The notes below the pieces were generated by a model. The model worked only from the letters and a program-made list of their open reading frames with translations, searched no databases and had not been told where the DNA came from. The position numbers were made by a program, and so were the translations under genes. From CAVSRC01 sp963781775 (GTDB taxonomy: Bacteria > Pseudomonadota > Alphaproteobacteria > Rhizobiales > Kaistiaceae): a DNA stretch of 64,000 nt. This document shows, one piece after another, positions 25,162 to 35,427 of this stretch (position 1 is its first letter; each line of letters starts with the position of its first letter). The stretch covers positions 124,001 to 188,000 of the forward strand of contig CAWAHE010000024.1 of the NCBI GenBank assembly GCA_963781775.1, written 5' to 3'.

Positions 25162-26529
25162 ATGGCACTGGTCCAGGACGCATCGCAGCCGGTCGGAGTC
25201 CTGGTGGTGGACGCCGATGCCGGTCAACGCCGCATGCTCGCCGGCATGATCGCCGAGCGCACTGGCGGACGCTTCACCGCGACCGCCTGCGCCAGCTACG
25301 AGGAGGCCGTCGCCGCAGTCGGCGGCCGGCGCGATTCGATCCTGCTCGCCGACCTCGCAACGGTTGGTGGTCCGACACGGCTGCCGGAGCTGGCGCGCGG
25401 CGGTTTTTCGCTGATCGCCACCAGCGACAACGGGTCGCTCAACACCGCCGTGGCCGCGATGAAGGCCGGCGCGGTCGATTTCCTCACCAAGCCGATTGGC
25501 GCGCGCGCCCTGATCGAGCGGCTCGACGCCGCCGTCGCAGGCTGGAAGCCGACCGTGATGGCGGCGCAATCGCCGACGCCGGAGGCGACGACTGCCGACT
25601 TCGCGGACTTCATCGGCCGTTCGCCGGTCATGTTGGCGGTCTACGACCGCATCCGGCGCATGGCGCCGTCGCAAGCGCCGGTCTTCCTGACTGGCGAGAG
25701 TGGCACCGGCAAGGAACTCGCGGCGGAAGCGATCCACAGCCACGCCGGCATGGATGGCCGTCCCTTCGTCGCCATCAATTGCAGCGCCATCCCGCGCGAC
25801 CTGATGGAGAGCGAGATCTTCGGTCACGTGCGTGGCGCGTTCACCGGGGCGACCGAAAACCGTGCCGGGGCCGCCGAGCTCGCCGACGGCGGCACGCTTT
25901 TCCTCGACGAGATTTGCGAGATGGACCTCGGCCTGCAGGCGAAGCTGCTGCGCTTCGTTCAGACGGGAACGCTGAGGCGCGTTGGCGGCACAGAGACGAA
26001 ACGCGTCGCGGTGAGGATCGTCTGCGCCACCAATCGCGACCCGCTTGCCGAGGTCGCGGCCGGAACCTTCCGCGCCGACCTCTTCTATCGGTTGCACGTG
26101 CTGCCGGTCCACCTCCCGCCGCTACGAGACCGTCGCGACGACATCGTGCCCCTCGCCGAATTCTTCCTTGCCCGCACGGCGCATGAGGAAGGCAGCACCG
26201 TGGAGAGCCTCGACGACGCCACCCGCGCCGCGCTGACCGGGTACGACTGGCCGGGCAACGTGCGCGAGCTCGCCAACGTCATCCGCCGCATGGTCGTCCT
26301 CGGCGACAAAGGGATGATCCCTACCGCGGTCGCTTCCCGGGAAGCCGGCGCCGGAACAACGGCCCATGCGGTGCGACCGTATTGGCAGCAGGAGCGCCGC
26401 ATCGTCGAGCAGGCGCTCGCGGCGTTCGATGGCAGCATTGCCCGCGCCGCCGCCGCGCTCGAACTCAGTCCGTCGACCATCTATCGGAAGCGCCAGTCAT
26501 GGGCCGATCAGCCAGGAGGCGGCACGTGA
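25162..26529 (+). CDS. Sigma-54-dependent NtrC-family response regulator
   Basis: The 455-residue regulator has an N-terminal receiver domain with acidic pocket D17/D19, phospho-acceptor D64 and K110. The AAA+ domain shows Walker A GESGTGKE at 178-185, the sigma-54-contacting loop GAFTGA at 225-230 and Walker B FLDE ending at 250. A Fis-type helix-turn-helix near residues 420-445 (ARAAAALELSPSTIYRK) binds DNA. It should activate sigma-54 promoters when phosphorylated. No histidine kinase gene is nearby, so it is an orphan regulator. The exported-protein gene that follows after 97 bases is a possible partner or target. Confidence 0.92.
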   Translation: MALVQDASQPVGVLVVDADAGQRRMLAGMIAERTGGRFTATACASYEEAVAAVGGRRDSILLADLATVGGPTRLPELARGGFSLIATSDNGSLNTAVAAMKAGAVDFLTKPIGARALIERLDAAVAGWKPTVMAAQSPTPEATTADFADFIGRSPVMLAVYDRIRRMAPSQAPVFLTGESGTGKELAAEAIHSHAGMDGRPFVAINCSAIPRDLMESEIFGHVRGAFTGATENRAGAAELADGGTLFLDEICEMDLGLQAKLLRFVQTGTLRRVGGTETKRVAVRIVCATNRDPLAEVAAGTFRADLFYRLHVLPVHLPPLRDRRDDIVPLAEFFLARTAHEEGSTVESLDDATRAALTGYDWPGNVRELANVIRRMVVLGDKGMIPTAVASREAGAGTTAHAVRPYWQQERRIVEQALAAFDGSIARAAAALELSPSTIYRKRQSWADQPGGGT

Positions 26530-26626
26530 CGCAGGCCGGAATCGGACAATCGGCACGGCGCATGCTTGCATCGCGGCGTGCGGGGTCGGATCATGGGGCC
26601 GCGCCGAAGGGCCAGGGGAAAAGATC

Positions 26627-27223
26627 ATGAGAACAGGCATTTGCGGGCGACACGCCGCCGCGCTAGCGGGGCTTGCCATCGCGCTGACCGTCGTGCTGCC
26701 GACCGCCATAGCCACAGCCGGCGAAATAACCGAATACGCCACGGACGCCGACGACCTGCTTCAGCAGGGCAAGCCGGCGGAGGCGCTGGGCGCGTTCGAC
26801 AAGGCGACCGACGCGTTCTGGGCGGCCTCGCCGCTCCAGGTTCGCCTCGCGCTGTTCGCAACTTCGGTCGAGGGTTATGGCCAGTACACGCCGGTCACCA
26901 CTGCCGCGTTCAAATCAGGCGACAGCGTCACGGTCTATCTGGAGCCGGTCGGCTACGGCTACACGCTCGGTGATTCGGCCGTCACCGTCGCCTTCACCAC
27001 CGGCCTCGAAATTCGCACGCCCGGCGGCCTGGTTCTCGCCAAGACCGACGATTTCGGCAAGCTTGAGTGGCATGGGCGCACGAAGAGCCGCGAGGTGCAT
27101 GCAGCGGTCAAAGTGACGCTGCCGGAGTTGAAGCCTGGCGACTACCAGCTCGTGCTGACGCTGGGCGACGCCGCGAGCGGCAAGTCGACAGCGGTCACCC
27201 TGCCCTTCTCGATCGTCGAATAA
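26627..27223 (+). CDS. Exported protein of unknown function
   Basis: The 198-residue protein has a signal peptide ending near TATAG. The start of the mature part looks like a tetratricopeptide-type helix pair (LLQQGKPAEALGAFDKATDA). The remaining two thirds appear to be a beta-sandwich with regular alternating hydrophobics (SVTVYLEPVGYGYTLG; YQLVLTLGDAASGKS). I do not recognise a named family. The ATG at 26627 has AGGGGAAA upstream and begins the signal peptide. It follows the NtrC-type regulator gene on the same strand and converges with the vWA genes. Confidence 0.75.
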   Translation: MRTGICGRHAAALAGLAIALTVVLPTAIATAGEITEYATDADDLLQQGKPAEALGAFDKATDAFWAASPLQVRLALFATSVEGYGQYTPVTTAAFKSGDSVTVYLEPVGYGYTLGDSAVTVAFTTGLEIRTPGGLVLAKTDDFGKLEWHGRTKSREVHAAVKVTLPELKPGDYQLVLTLGDAASGKSTAVTLPFSIVE

Positions 27224-27236
27224 GTCGCCGTACCGC

Positions 27237-28808
27237 CTACTTGTCGAGACGCAGCAGCGAGATGTCGCGGGCGATCTGACGGAAGGTATCGACCAGTTCG
27301 GAGTTGCTCGACGAGCGGAACGCCATTTCCGGTCGCGAGGCGCAATTCGTCAGCATGGCAAGCGTGCTCGAGTTGTTGACCTGGAAAGCGACGGTGTAGA
27401 CCGTGATCTTGCCTGTCGCCTTGACGTTGGCGCAGGCTTCCTCTGTCCGGTCGTTCATTTTCTCGACGACGGTATTGTTGTTCGACGAAGTCGTGCCGAG
27501 ATGGTTCATCGATACGTAGCCGAATGACCCGTACATCGATTTATTGAACGTGTTGTACGTGTTGTAGGTGTTGTCGCCGTCCGTCATGACGATGAGAATC
27601 TTGCGATTGTCCTTGGTGTCATAGGGACGGCCCTCGGTGAACGGCGCGCCGGGCGAAAGCAGACGCCACCCCCACATGACGCCGGCGTGGATGTCGGTCA
27701 TCCCGTTCGCCACCATGTTGTTGATTTGCGTTAGCACGGTGGACTCGTTGGTCGTCAGCGGCTGAACCGGCTTCGCGGTGCAGTTGTAATTGGGACCCCG
27801 GCTGACTCCGTTGTCGTAGTTGTTATTGAGGTGAGCGGAATCGTACTTGCAAACCTGTGCCTGTCGGTCGGCATCCGATGGCGCGGTGCGAACGCCGCCT
27901 TTCCTGGCGCACTTCCTGTTAGACCAATTCGCCGGGCAGACGAACGGTTGCTTGCATGAACCGGCGTAGTCGTCGAGATAGTCGTTCGGGAAGCTGCCGC
28001 TGTCGGGTTCGTCCGGAGCGAACATGGGAACGAACAGCGTCGCTGGCGTCGCGGTGGTCGGCGTCTCGTCGTTCACGTCGTACGGCGCCGGTCGCGCCTC
28101 GACGCAGCCTTGCCAGCTGACGTTATCGATCTTGTCGAAGAGATCGAAACGTTTGGCGTTCTCGTCGAAGTTTTCCGAGTTAGTGGGCGCGATGCCATCC
28201 TTGTCGATCCAGGACGCATTGGCTTGGCTCGGACCGACATTGACGGCAGCAGTGAATGGCACGAGGCCGATCTTTACTGGATCCGGCTTCGGATTCGACT
28301 GATTGACCTCGAAGAGGGCATTGGTGAGGTCGGTCGCGGCCTGTCGCAGCGACGAGATCTTCGAGCCGGACATCGAGCCGGAATTGTCGAGCACCATGAC
28401 CACTTCATAGGTCGCGGCGCCGGCCACGGACTTGGCCGTGAGGTGCTGATTCAGGTTGTCGATACCGGCAAGGCCAAGGAAATAGGTCTTGGAACTGAAA
28501 TCGGTCTCGACTGTCACGGCTCCGTCCGAGACGGCGACGTCAAGAGCCATCTTCGGCAGACCCTTGCCCGCGAGGTTCGCGTCGAAGAAGGACTGCGCCT
28601 CCGCCTGCACCTCGCTGAGCGGCTCCAGACCGACCAGTCGGTTCGCGGCGAGCGTCGCGGAATCCAGGGCGCTCTGAACGATACCGCGCTTCTGGAACAA
28701 GTTGGAGAAATCGACCGCAGCTCCCATGGCCATGACCAACGGGATTGCGGCAATTGCGAAAATCGGTGCGACGCTGCCGCGGTTATCGCGGAAAAGGCGA
28801 CACATCAT
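27237..28808 (-). CDS. TadG-like pilus-assembly/von Willebrand factor A protein, copy 1
   Basis: The 523-residue protein has a TadE/TadG-type N-terminus: a short basic cytoplasmic stretch, GSVAPIFAIAAIPLVMAMG as a membrane helix, then a pseudopilin-like helix (QSALDSATLAANRLVG). A von Willebrand A domain follows, with MIDAS motif DNSGSMSGS and LIVMTDGDNTYN. A long insertion rich in Cys, Asn and Pro splits the vWA domain. It ends RDISLLRLDK. TadG proteins serve tight-adherence pili, but no other tad gene is here. The start at 28808 (ATGATG) has AAGGAA upstream. It is a tandem paralogue of the next gene. Confidence 0.85.
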   Translation of the reverse strand: MMCRLFRDNRGSVAPIFAIAAIPLVMAMGAAVDFSNLFQKRGIVQSALDSATLAANRLVGLEPLSEVQAEAQSFFDANLAGKGLPKMALDVAVSDGAVTVETDFSSKTYFLGLAGIDNLNQHLTAKSVAGAATYEVVMVLDNSGSMSGSKISSLRQAATDLTNALFEVNQSNPKPDPVKIGLVPFTAAVNVGPSQANASWIDKDGIAPTNSENFDENAKRFDLFDKIDNVSWQGCVEARPAPYDVNDETPTTATPATLFVPMFAPDEPDSGSFPNDYLDDYAGSCKQPFVCPANWSNRKCARKGGVRTAPSDADRQAQVCKYDSAHLNNNYDNGVSRGPNYNCTAKPVQPLTTNESTVLTQINNMVANGMTDIHAGVMWGWRLLSPGAPFTEGRPYDTKDNRKILIVMTDGDNTYNTYNTFNKSMYGSFGYVSMNHLGTTSSNNNTVVEKMNDRTEEACANVKATGKITVYTVAFQVNNSSTLAMLTNCASRPEMAFRSSSNSELVDTFRQIARDISLLRLDK

Positions 28809-28823
28809 GGCTAGGATTCCTTG

Positions 28824-28849
28824 TGTCGGACCGGGGGTGTGGTCCGACA
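28824..28849 (-). promoter_or_regulatory. Hairpin upstream of vWA copy 1
   Basis: A 9-bp perfect stem (TGTCGGACC pairing with GGTCCGACA) with an 8-base loop lies 16 to 41 bases upstream of the vWA copy 1 start, between the two tandem vWA genes. It has no U-run, so it is not a standard terminator. It could be an mRNA-processing or stability element that sets the ratio of the two products, or part of a 5' leader. Confidence 0.45.
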
Positions 28850-28927
28850 TAGGCAGTCGCGGGTTTCGATAAGGTAAAGCCGACCGCAGAATCCCGGCCC
28901 TATTGGCCGATAAACCGCTGGCAGGCG

Positions 28928-30592
28928 CTATTGAGCGACGCGCAGCAACGAGATGTCGTCGCCGATCGCGGTGAAGGCGGCGAGCAGTGCACTGGTGCTC
29001 GACGACTGATACGCCATCGAAGGATCGCTTGCGCAATCGGTCAGCATCTGGAGCGTCGTCTGGTTCGTGACCTGGAAGGCAACAGTATAAATCTTGATCT
29101 TCGCGGCCTTGACGTTCGCGCAGACTGTCGCAGTGCGCGCATTCATCTCGGTCATGATCTCGTTGGCCGTGTTGATGCCGGTGCCGAGATGCTCGTTCTG
29201 ACCGTAGCCCCAGGCGCTGTAGGTAGTGTCGGTGAGCGACTTGCCACTATCGAAGTAGGTGTTGTCGCCATCCGTCATCAGGATGAGAATCTTCTGGTTG
29301 TCGTTGACGGAATATGCCCTGCCCTCGGTGAACGGTGCGCCGGGCGAGAGCACGCGCCAGCCCCAGCCGACGCCGGAGGAGATATTGGTCGTACCGTTAG
29401 CCTTCATGGCTGCGATGACGCCAGTGATCACCGACTTCGTCGGCGTCAGCGGGGTGATGGCGCCGGTGGTGCAGTTGTAATTCGGGCCGCCCGGATAGGT
29501 GCCGCCAGTCGTGACGTTGAGATTCGGGGTCGGCGTCGTCTTCTTGGTCGAGCTGCCATATTTGCAGGCCTTCTGGAAAGCCTGCCCTTCTGTGCTCTGG
29601 TTGCCGCCGGTGAACTTCTTATCCGCCGTGGTCGAGCAGGCGCCGTAGTTCGAGCCGCTGACATAGCCGTTGTCGGGAAGATAGTTGTTGTGGGCCTGCG
29701 TACCACCGGGCGCGCCGGAATAGGCCCTGTTCGAGCTGGTACCGGTCGTGTTGCAGTTGCTGCCCGAACCGGTCGTACAGGTCCATGTGTCCGGTTCGTC
29801 CAGCGCGAACATCGGCACGAACATGGTCTTCGGAATCGTGGTCGTGGCGGGGTCGTCGGTGGCGTCGTAGGGCAACGGCCGGTCGAGCACGCAGCCGGCC
29901 CACGCCGTCTGCGTATAGGTGAACAGGTCGAAGTTGCTGCGCGCCGCGCCGAGATTCTCGGTGCTGTTGTAAGGACTGACGCCTGTCGTATCCATCCACG
30001 CGGCGTTCTTGTTGGACGCGCCAACATTGACCGAACCAGCGAACGGCACGAGGGCGACCTTGACCGGGTCCGGCTTGGTGCTCGTCGAGCCGAGATTGTA
30101 GAGCGTGTTGGTGAGGTTGGTGGCGGCAGTGATCAGAGTCGAAATCTTGGTGCCGGCCATCGAACCGGAATTATCGAGCACCATGGCCACCTCGAGCGTG
30201 CCCATGGCGAGCGTGGCGGACGAAAGCATGTGGAAGTTGATCGCGTCGAGCCCGACAATGCCGAGGAAATAGGTGGGCACGCGCAGATCGGTCGTGCCGG
30301 TGATGGTCGAGGCGACGATGCTGGTGCTCAAGGTCGGCGGAGCAAGCTTGTCGCCGATATTGCTCAGATAGAAATTGTTGGCTTCGGCCTTGACCTGGTC
30401 GGTGGTCAGCAGGCCGATCTTCTTGCCAGCGGCCAGAACCGCGGAGTCGAGCGCGCCCTGGACAACGGCGCGCTGTTCGAAGGCGCGGGTGTAGTCGACA
30501 ACCGCGCCTGTCGCCGCGACAAGCGGCAAGGCCGCAATCGCGAACGTCGGCAAAACGCTGCCGCGGCGCGAACGCAAGAACTTGATGAACAT
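28928..30592 (-). CDS. TadG-like pilus-assembly/von Willebrand factor A protein, copy 2
   Basis: The 554-residue protein has the same layout as its downstream paralogue. A TadE/G-like membrane helix (GSVLPTFAIAALPLVAATG) is followed by a vWA domain with DNSGSMAGTK and LILMTDGDNTYF and the end GDDISLLRVAQ. Shared phrases such as LSPGAPFTEGRAY make a tandem duplication clear. The insertion inside the vWA domain is longer here and rich in Thr, Ser, Gly and Asn with scattered Cys, as in surface-exposed proteins. It probably sits in the inner membrane with a large periplasmic domain. Function is inferred from family only. Confidence 0.85.
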   Translation of the reverse strand: MFIKFLRSRRGSVLPTFAIAALPLVAATGAVVDYTRAFEQRAVVQGALDSAVLAAGKKIGLLTTDQVKAEANNFYLSNIGDKLAPPTLSTSIVASTITGTTDLRVPTYFLGIVGLDAINFHMLSSATLAMGTLEVAMVLDNSGSMAGTKISTLITAATNLTNTLYNLGSTSTKPDPVKVALVPFAGSVNVGASNKNAAWMDTTGVSPYNSTENLGAARSNFDLFTYTQTAWAGCVLDRPLPYDATDDPATTTIPKTMFVPMFALDEPDTWTCTTGSGSNCNTTGTSSNRAYSGAPGGTQAHNNYLPDNGYVSGSNYGACSTTADKKFTGGNQSTEGQAFQKACKYGSSTKKTTPTPNLNVTTGGTYPGGPNYNCTTGAITPLTPTKSVITGVIAAMKANGTTNISSGVGWGWRVLSPGAPFTEGRAYSVNDNQKILILMTDGDNTYFDSGKSLTDTTYSAWGYGQNEHLGTGINTANEIMTEMNARTATVCANVKAAKIKIYTVAFQVTNQTTLQMLTDCASDPSMAYQSSSTSALLAAFTAIGDDISLLRVAQ

Positions 30593-30762
30593 GGGCGAAG
30601 TGCCTCAAGGAGACCAGCCAGGACACTAGCGATGGCCGATTTCCAAGCCGTTAATCCAAACCGCTAAATAGTTGATAATTTGATGTATTTTTGATCCGAA
30701 CCAATCCGGAATGGCCCAATCCATAGAAGTGCGGCATGGCCTGACCACTAGCGGCAGGGCCC

Positions 30763-30790
30763 TTGACTCAACCGGGAAGGCTCCCTAAAT
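30763..30790 (+). promoter_or_regulatory. Putative groESL promoter
   Basis: A -35-like TTGACT (30763-30768) and a -10-like CTAAAT (30785-30790) are separated by 16 bases, placing transcription start just before the CIRCE element. The upstream CCCTTGA also resembles the CTTGA -35 of alphaproteobacterial RpoH promoters. Dual control by RpoH and HrcA is known for groESL in this class. The assignment is by eye. Confidence 0.5.
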
Positions 30791-30802
30791 GCGGCGCGCT
30801 CG

Positions 30803-30829
30803 CTGGCACTCAATGATGGAGAGTGCTAA
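30803..30829 (+). promoter_or_regulatory. CIRCE operator (HrcA binding site)
   Basis: The inverted repeat CTGGCACTC-N9-GAGTGCTAA matches the CIRCE consensus TTAGCACTC-N9-GAGTGCTAA with two mismatches, both in the left arm; the spacing is exactly 9 bases. It lies about 60 bases upstream of groES, at or just after the expected transcription start. HrcA bound here represses groESL until heat or unfolded protein titrates GroEL away. The hrcA gene is not in this window. Confidence 0.92.
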
Positions 30830-30890
30830 CAGAGCCCAGATTGCAGGCCGATCCTTTCCGGATCGCACGCTCAGAGAGGAACCAAAACCC

Positions 30891-31205
30891 ATGAAATTCC
30901 GCCCCCTCCACGACCGCGTGGTCGTTCGCCGGGTCGAGTCCGAAGCCAAGACTGCCGGCGGCATCATCATTCCGGACACCGCCAAGGAGAAGCCCCAGGA
31001 AGGCGAGATCGTCGCCGTCGGCCCCGGAGCGCGCGACGAGAGCGGCAAGCTGGTCGCGCTGGACGTCAAGGCCGGCGACCGCATCCTGTTCGGCAAGTGG
31101 TCCGGCACCGAAGTGAAGATCGACGGCGAAGACCTTCTGATCATGAAGGAATCCGACGTCATGGGCGTGATCGAGGGCAAGGCCGCGAGCCGCAAGGCCG
31201 CCTGA
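30891..31205 (+). CDS. groES: Co-chaperonin GroES
   Basis: GroES caps the GroEL folding chamber. The 104-residue protein has the usual start MKFRPLHDRVVVRRVE, the mobile-loop region EAKTAGGIIIPDTAKEKP that contacts GroEL, and the C-terminal LLIMKESDVMGVI. A short basic tail (GKAASRKAA) is slightly longer than in many species. ATG 30891 has AGAGGAACC upstream. It is the first gene of the groES–groEL operon, with 49 bases between the genes, behind the CIRCE element. Confidence 0.97.
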   Translation: MKFRPLHDRVVVRRVESEAKTAGGIIIPDTAKEKPQEGEIVAVGPGARDESGKLVALDVKAGDRILFGKWSGTEVKIDGEDLLIMKESDVMGVIEGKAASRKAA

Positions 31206-31254
31206 CCGTCGTCCGCTTTCGACCACCCTTTCTATCCAAGAGGAACCAACAGCA

Positions 31255-32896
<1,642 letters not shown>

Positions 32897-32921
32897 GGTC
32901 CTGCCCTCTCAGAAAAATAAC

Positions 32922-32947
32922 GAAAGGCCGCCTCCGGGCGGCCTTTC
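32922..32947. terminator. Bidirectional terminator between groEL and the cNMP-domain gene
   Basis: An 11-bp perfect stem (GAAAGGCCGCC / GGCGGCCTTTC) with a 4-base loop lies 26 bases after the groEL stop. On the plus strand it is followed by TGCTTTC. On the minus strand it is followed by a T-rich run (GTTATTTTTCT), which suits the convergent cyclic-nucleotide-domain gene ending at 32953. It probably serves both transcripts. Confidence 0.85.
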
Positions 32948-32952
32948 TGCTT

Positions 32953-33387
32953 TCAGGCCGTGGCGCGGGCGGGGCCCGCCATGTCCGCGCGAACCGGCAG
33001 CTCCTCGACGCACCGCTCGAACATCTCGGTCGTGGCGCGCAGCCGACGGGCAAGCAGCCGCAGGATGGTCAGGGCGAAGTCTTCGTCATCGCGAGCCAGC
33101 ACGATGAACATCTCGCGGTCGATCGGAAGCAGTTCGACGGCGCCGACAGCGACCGCCGTGGCCAGCCGCGGCGCCATTTCGAGCAGCCCGACCTCGCCGA
33201 AGATCTCGCCCGGCCCGATTGTTTCCACGGCGCGTCCCTTCTGGCGCAGTTCGACGGCGCCGGCGGCGACAATGTAAGCGCGGTCGCCCAGTTCGCCGCG
33301 CCGGTGAATCACGATGCCATCGGCAAAAGAGACCGGCTGCCCGCCGCTGGCGGCAATCACATCGATATCGAAAGTGGTATCCGTCAT
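32953..33387 (-). CDS. Cyclic nucleotide-binding-domain protein, copy 1
   Basis: The 144-residue protein is a stand-alone cyclic nucleotide-binding domain with no helix-turn-helix, channel or kinase attached. The phosphate-binding cassette is FGEVGLLEMAPRLATA with the conserved Arg, preceded by AYIVAAGAVELRQKGR. It may bind cAMP or cGMP or have lost ligand binding; partners are unknown. The start at 33387 is chosen because MTDTTFDIDVI aligns with the start of the paralogue at 35428-35847. The gene converges with groEL and shares its terminator. Confidence 0.85.
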   Translation of the reverse strand: MTDTTFDIDVIAASGGQPVSFADGIVIHRRGELGDRAYIVAAGAVELRQKGRAVETIGPGEIFGEVGLLEMAPRLATAVAVGAVELLPIDREMFIVLARDDEDFALTILRLLARRLRATTEMFERCVEELPVRADMAGPARATA

Positions 33388-33516
33388 TCGACGTTCCCCG
33401 TTGTTGGCCCCCAGGGCGGCGGGATCGTTGCCGACGCGCCTTAAGAAAGGGCCTACCGCAATCTTCAAATTGCGTGCATCGCCGGCAAAGGCTGAATTTC
33501 ATCCACAGAGAATAGG

Positions 33517-33966
33517 ATGGCGGCTTCGGTTGTTGTCATCGACATGAACACGCTCCGCGACTTCGCATTGCTCATCGGCCGCATTCTGATCGCCGCGATC
33601 TTCATCTATGACGCGACGCTGCTGGCGCGGTTTCCGCCGGACAACATCGCTTACATGGAGAGCTTCGGCGTGCCCGGCATCATGCTGTGGCCGACCGCGC
33701 TCTTCCAGTTCGCGGGCGGCTTGCTGATCGTCGTGGGGCTGGCGACGCGGGTAACCGCCCTCGCCTTCGCCGGGTTCTGCGCCGCGACGGCGCTCGTCTT
33801 CCACCACAACCTCGCCGATCTGAACGAGGTCATCCAGTTCGGCAAGGACGCCGGGCTCTGCGGCGGTTTCCTGTTTCTGACCGCTGCCGGCGGCGGCCGA
33901 TGGTCGTTCGACCGCCGCTTCGGCACCGATTGCTGGCCGCTGTCGCGCCCGGCCGTGGCGGGCTAG
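33517..33966 (+). CDS. DoxX family membrane protein
   Basis: The 149-residue protein has four hydrophobic segments and the DoxX pattern: LLIGRILIAAIFIYDATLL, GVPGIMLWPTALFQFAGGLL, ATRVTALAFAGFCAATALVFH and a fourth near GGFLFLTAAGGG. DoxX proteins are small inner-membrane proteins linked to thiol or sulfur oxidation and oxidative stress in some bacteria; the role here is unknown. The start may be ATG 33517 or the internal ATG 33544. The former is given, with AGAGAATAGG upstream. It converges with the BacA-like gene, overlapping it by 4 bases. Confidence 0.85.
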   Translation: MAASVVVIDMNTLRDFALLIGRILIAAIFIYDATLLARFPPDNIAYMESFGVPGIMLWPTALFQFAGGLLIVVGLATRVTALAFAGFCAATALVFHHNLADLNEVIQFGKDAGLCGGFLFLTAAGGGRWSFDRRFGTDCWPLSRPAVAG

Positions 33967-35252
33967 GTGGCCGCCACAGCCTGGTCGGGCCCCTCTTTCT
34001 CGATGTCGGGCAGCGGCTCATCATGCAGCGTCGCCTCGAACGCCTTGAGGCGCTTGTAGATCGAGATCAGTTCGACGATCGTCGACCACGACGCGACCAA
34101 ATACTGGAACGACAATTCCACGCGGCCGAAAGCGCGTAGAATCTGCTGCATGACGCCGAGGGTGAAGCCCGCAGCGACGATGGTCGGCGCGAGCGCCACG
34201 TAAGGCACCAGAACGCCCGCCTGCAGATAGCCGTAGCGGGCGACGTTGAAATACAGATAGTTCAGATAGATGCGGAAATAGTTGGTGCGGACGTTGGCGA
34301 AGAGTTCGGCAAGCGTCGGCGGCTGGGCACGGTCGGCGTTGTCCTCGCCGAGCACCAACTCCTTGCGGTAGGCGGCCTCGACCCGCTGGTTGCGGAAGTT
34401 AAGGCCCGGCAGGCGAATGCCCGCCAGCGCGAGAAGCGCGGTGCCGAAGACCGCCCATATGATCGCCACGATCACCAGGGCCTGGGGCACGGCGCCGAAG
34501 AACGGCAGTTCCTTCACATAGACCGACAGGCCCCAGAGGATCGGCAGGAAGGCGATCAGCGTCATCACCGAGTCGACCAGGCTGACGCCGAGATCCTCGA
34601 CGGTCGATGCGAACCGCATCGTGTCTTCCTGAACGCGCTGCGAGGCGCCCTCGATCTTGCGCAAGCGGTCCCAGTTGGCGACGTAATAATTGTTCATCGC
34701 CGTGCGCCAGCGGAAGATGTAGTGGCTGACGAGGAAGGCGTTGAACACGGCCACCGTGATGTAAACCATCGCGATGCTGAGGAACGTCACAAGCTGGCCG
34801 AAATAGGCGTCGATGGTCACGCTGTTCGGCGTTCCCAGCGCTTTCTGGATGATGTCGTAGAACGAGCCGAACCAGTTGTTGATCATCACATCGAGCTGGA
34901 CCTGGAACCAGACGATGAACAGGATCACCGACGAGGCGACGACCGACCACCAGAACCACGGCGTCGGCGACAGGCGCCGCCACACGACCGCGAAGATCGC
35001 GCCGGCAACGATCATGTACTGGTAGAGCCATATGTCGGCCGCGAGATTGTACGCGGCGGCGTAGGTCGTACGGGCGAGATCGTCGGCGCCTTCGGCCAAT
35101 GGCACCGGATAGACGAAGCCGAAGATGCCGCCGAGGCTCAAGGTCGGCCCAAGGTCGCGGGCGAAGAGATACCAGAACGCCATGCAGACCGCGGTCCACA
35201 GAACGGCGGAGCCGAAGAACAGCCGCGGATTGGGGAAGAAAGAAGCGAACAT
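33963..35252 (-). CDS. bacA: SbmA/BacA-family peptide transporter
   Basis: The 429-residue inner-membrane protein belongs to the SbmA/BacA family: MFASFFPNPRLFFGSAVLW at the N-terminus, INNWFGSFYDIIQKAL, YYVANWDRLRKIEGASQRVQED and a C-terminal block ending near FEATLHDEPLPDIE. The family imports antimicrobial peptides and related compounds by proton exchange; in rhizobia and Brucella BacA is needed for chronic host infection and for very-long-chain lipid A modification. Here it has seven to eight predicted membrane helices and no ATPase domain. ATG 35252 is chosen because homology starts there. The symbol reflects family level. Confidence 0.9.
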   Translation of the reverse strand: MFASFFPNPRLFFGSAVLWTAVCMAFWYLFARDLGPTLSLGGIFGFVYPVPLAEGADDLARTTYAAAYNLAADIWLYQYMIVAGAIFAVVWRRLSPTPWFWWSVVASSVILFIVWFQVQLDVMINNWFGSFYDIIQKALGTPNSVTIDAYFGQLVTFLSIAMVYITVAVFNAFLVSHYIFRWRTAMNNYYVANWDRLRKIEGASQRVQEDTMRFASTVEDLGVSLVDSVMTLIAFLPILWGLSVYVKELPFFGAVPQALVIVAIIWAVFGTALLALAGIRLPGLNFRNQRVEAAYRKELVLGEDNADRAQPPTLAELFANVRTNYFRIYLNYLYFNVARYGYLQAGVLVPYVALAPTIVAAGFTLGVMQQILRAFGRVELSFQYLVASWSTIVELISIYKRLKAFEATLHDEPLPDIEKEGPDQAVAAT

Positions 35253-35427
35253 GGAGGATGTTTCCTTGGCCTGCCTCAAGGCGGCGGCTGCTGGTTGCAA
35301 CGCGGGACTCTCGTCCCGTCGCGCAAGGATGGGCAAAGCCTATCGCCCGCGCAATCGGGAACTACGTGAAAAGGTGGTAAGGATTCGGGCCGGCTTGCCG
35401 CGCGAACAGCGCGGGGCCAGCTGTGGG

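Noticed and set aside
24099..26186. A 695-codon plus-strand open frame
   Set aside because: It runs antisense through the HAD phosphatase gene and then out of frame through the NtrC-type regulator. The translation has no domain.
28931..30667. A 578-codon plus-strand open frame opposite vWA copy 2
   Set aside because: It is a shadow of the vWA gene; the minus-strand frame has a signal-anchor helix and MIDAS motif, while the plus-strand frame has neither.
32897..33444. C-terminal extension of GroEL as a novel fusion
   Set aside because: It results from a single-base shift, crosses a terminator hairpin and is antisense to the cyclic-nucleotide-domain gene.
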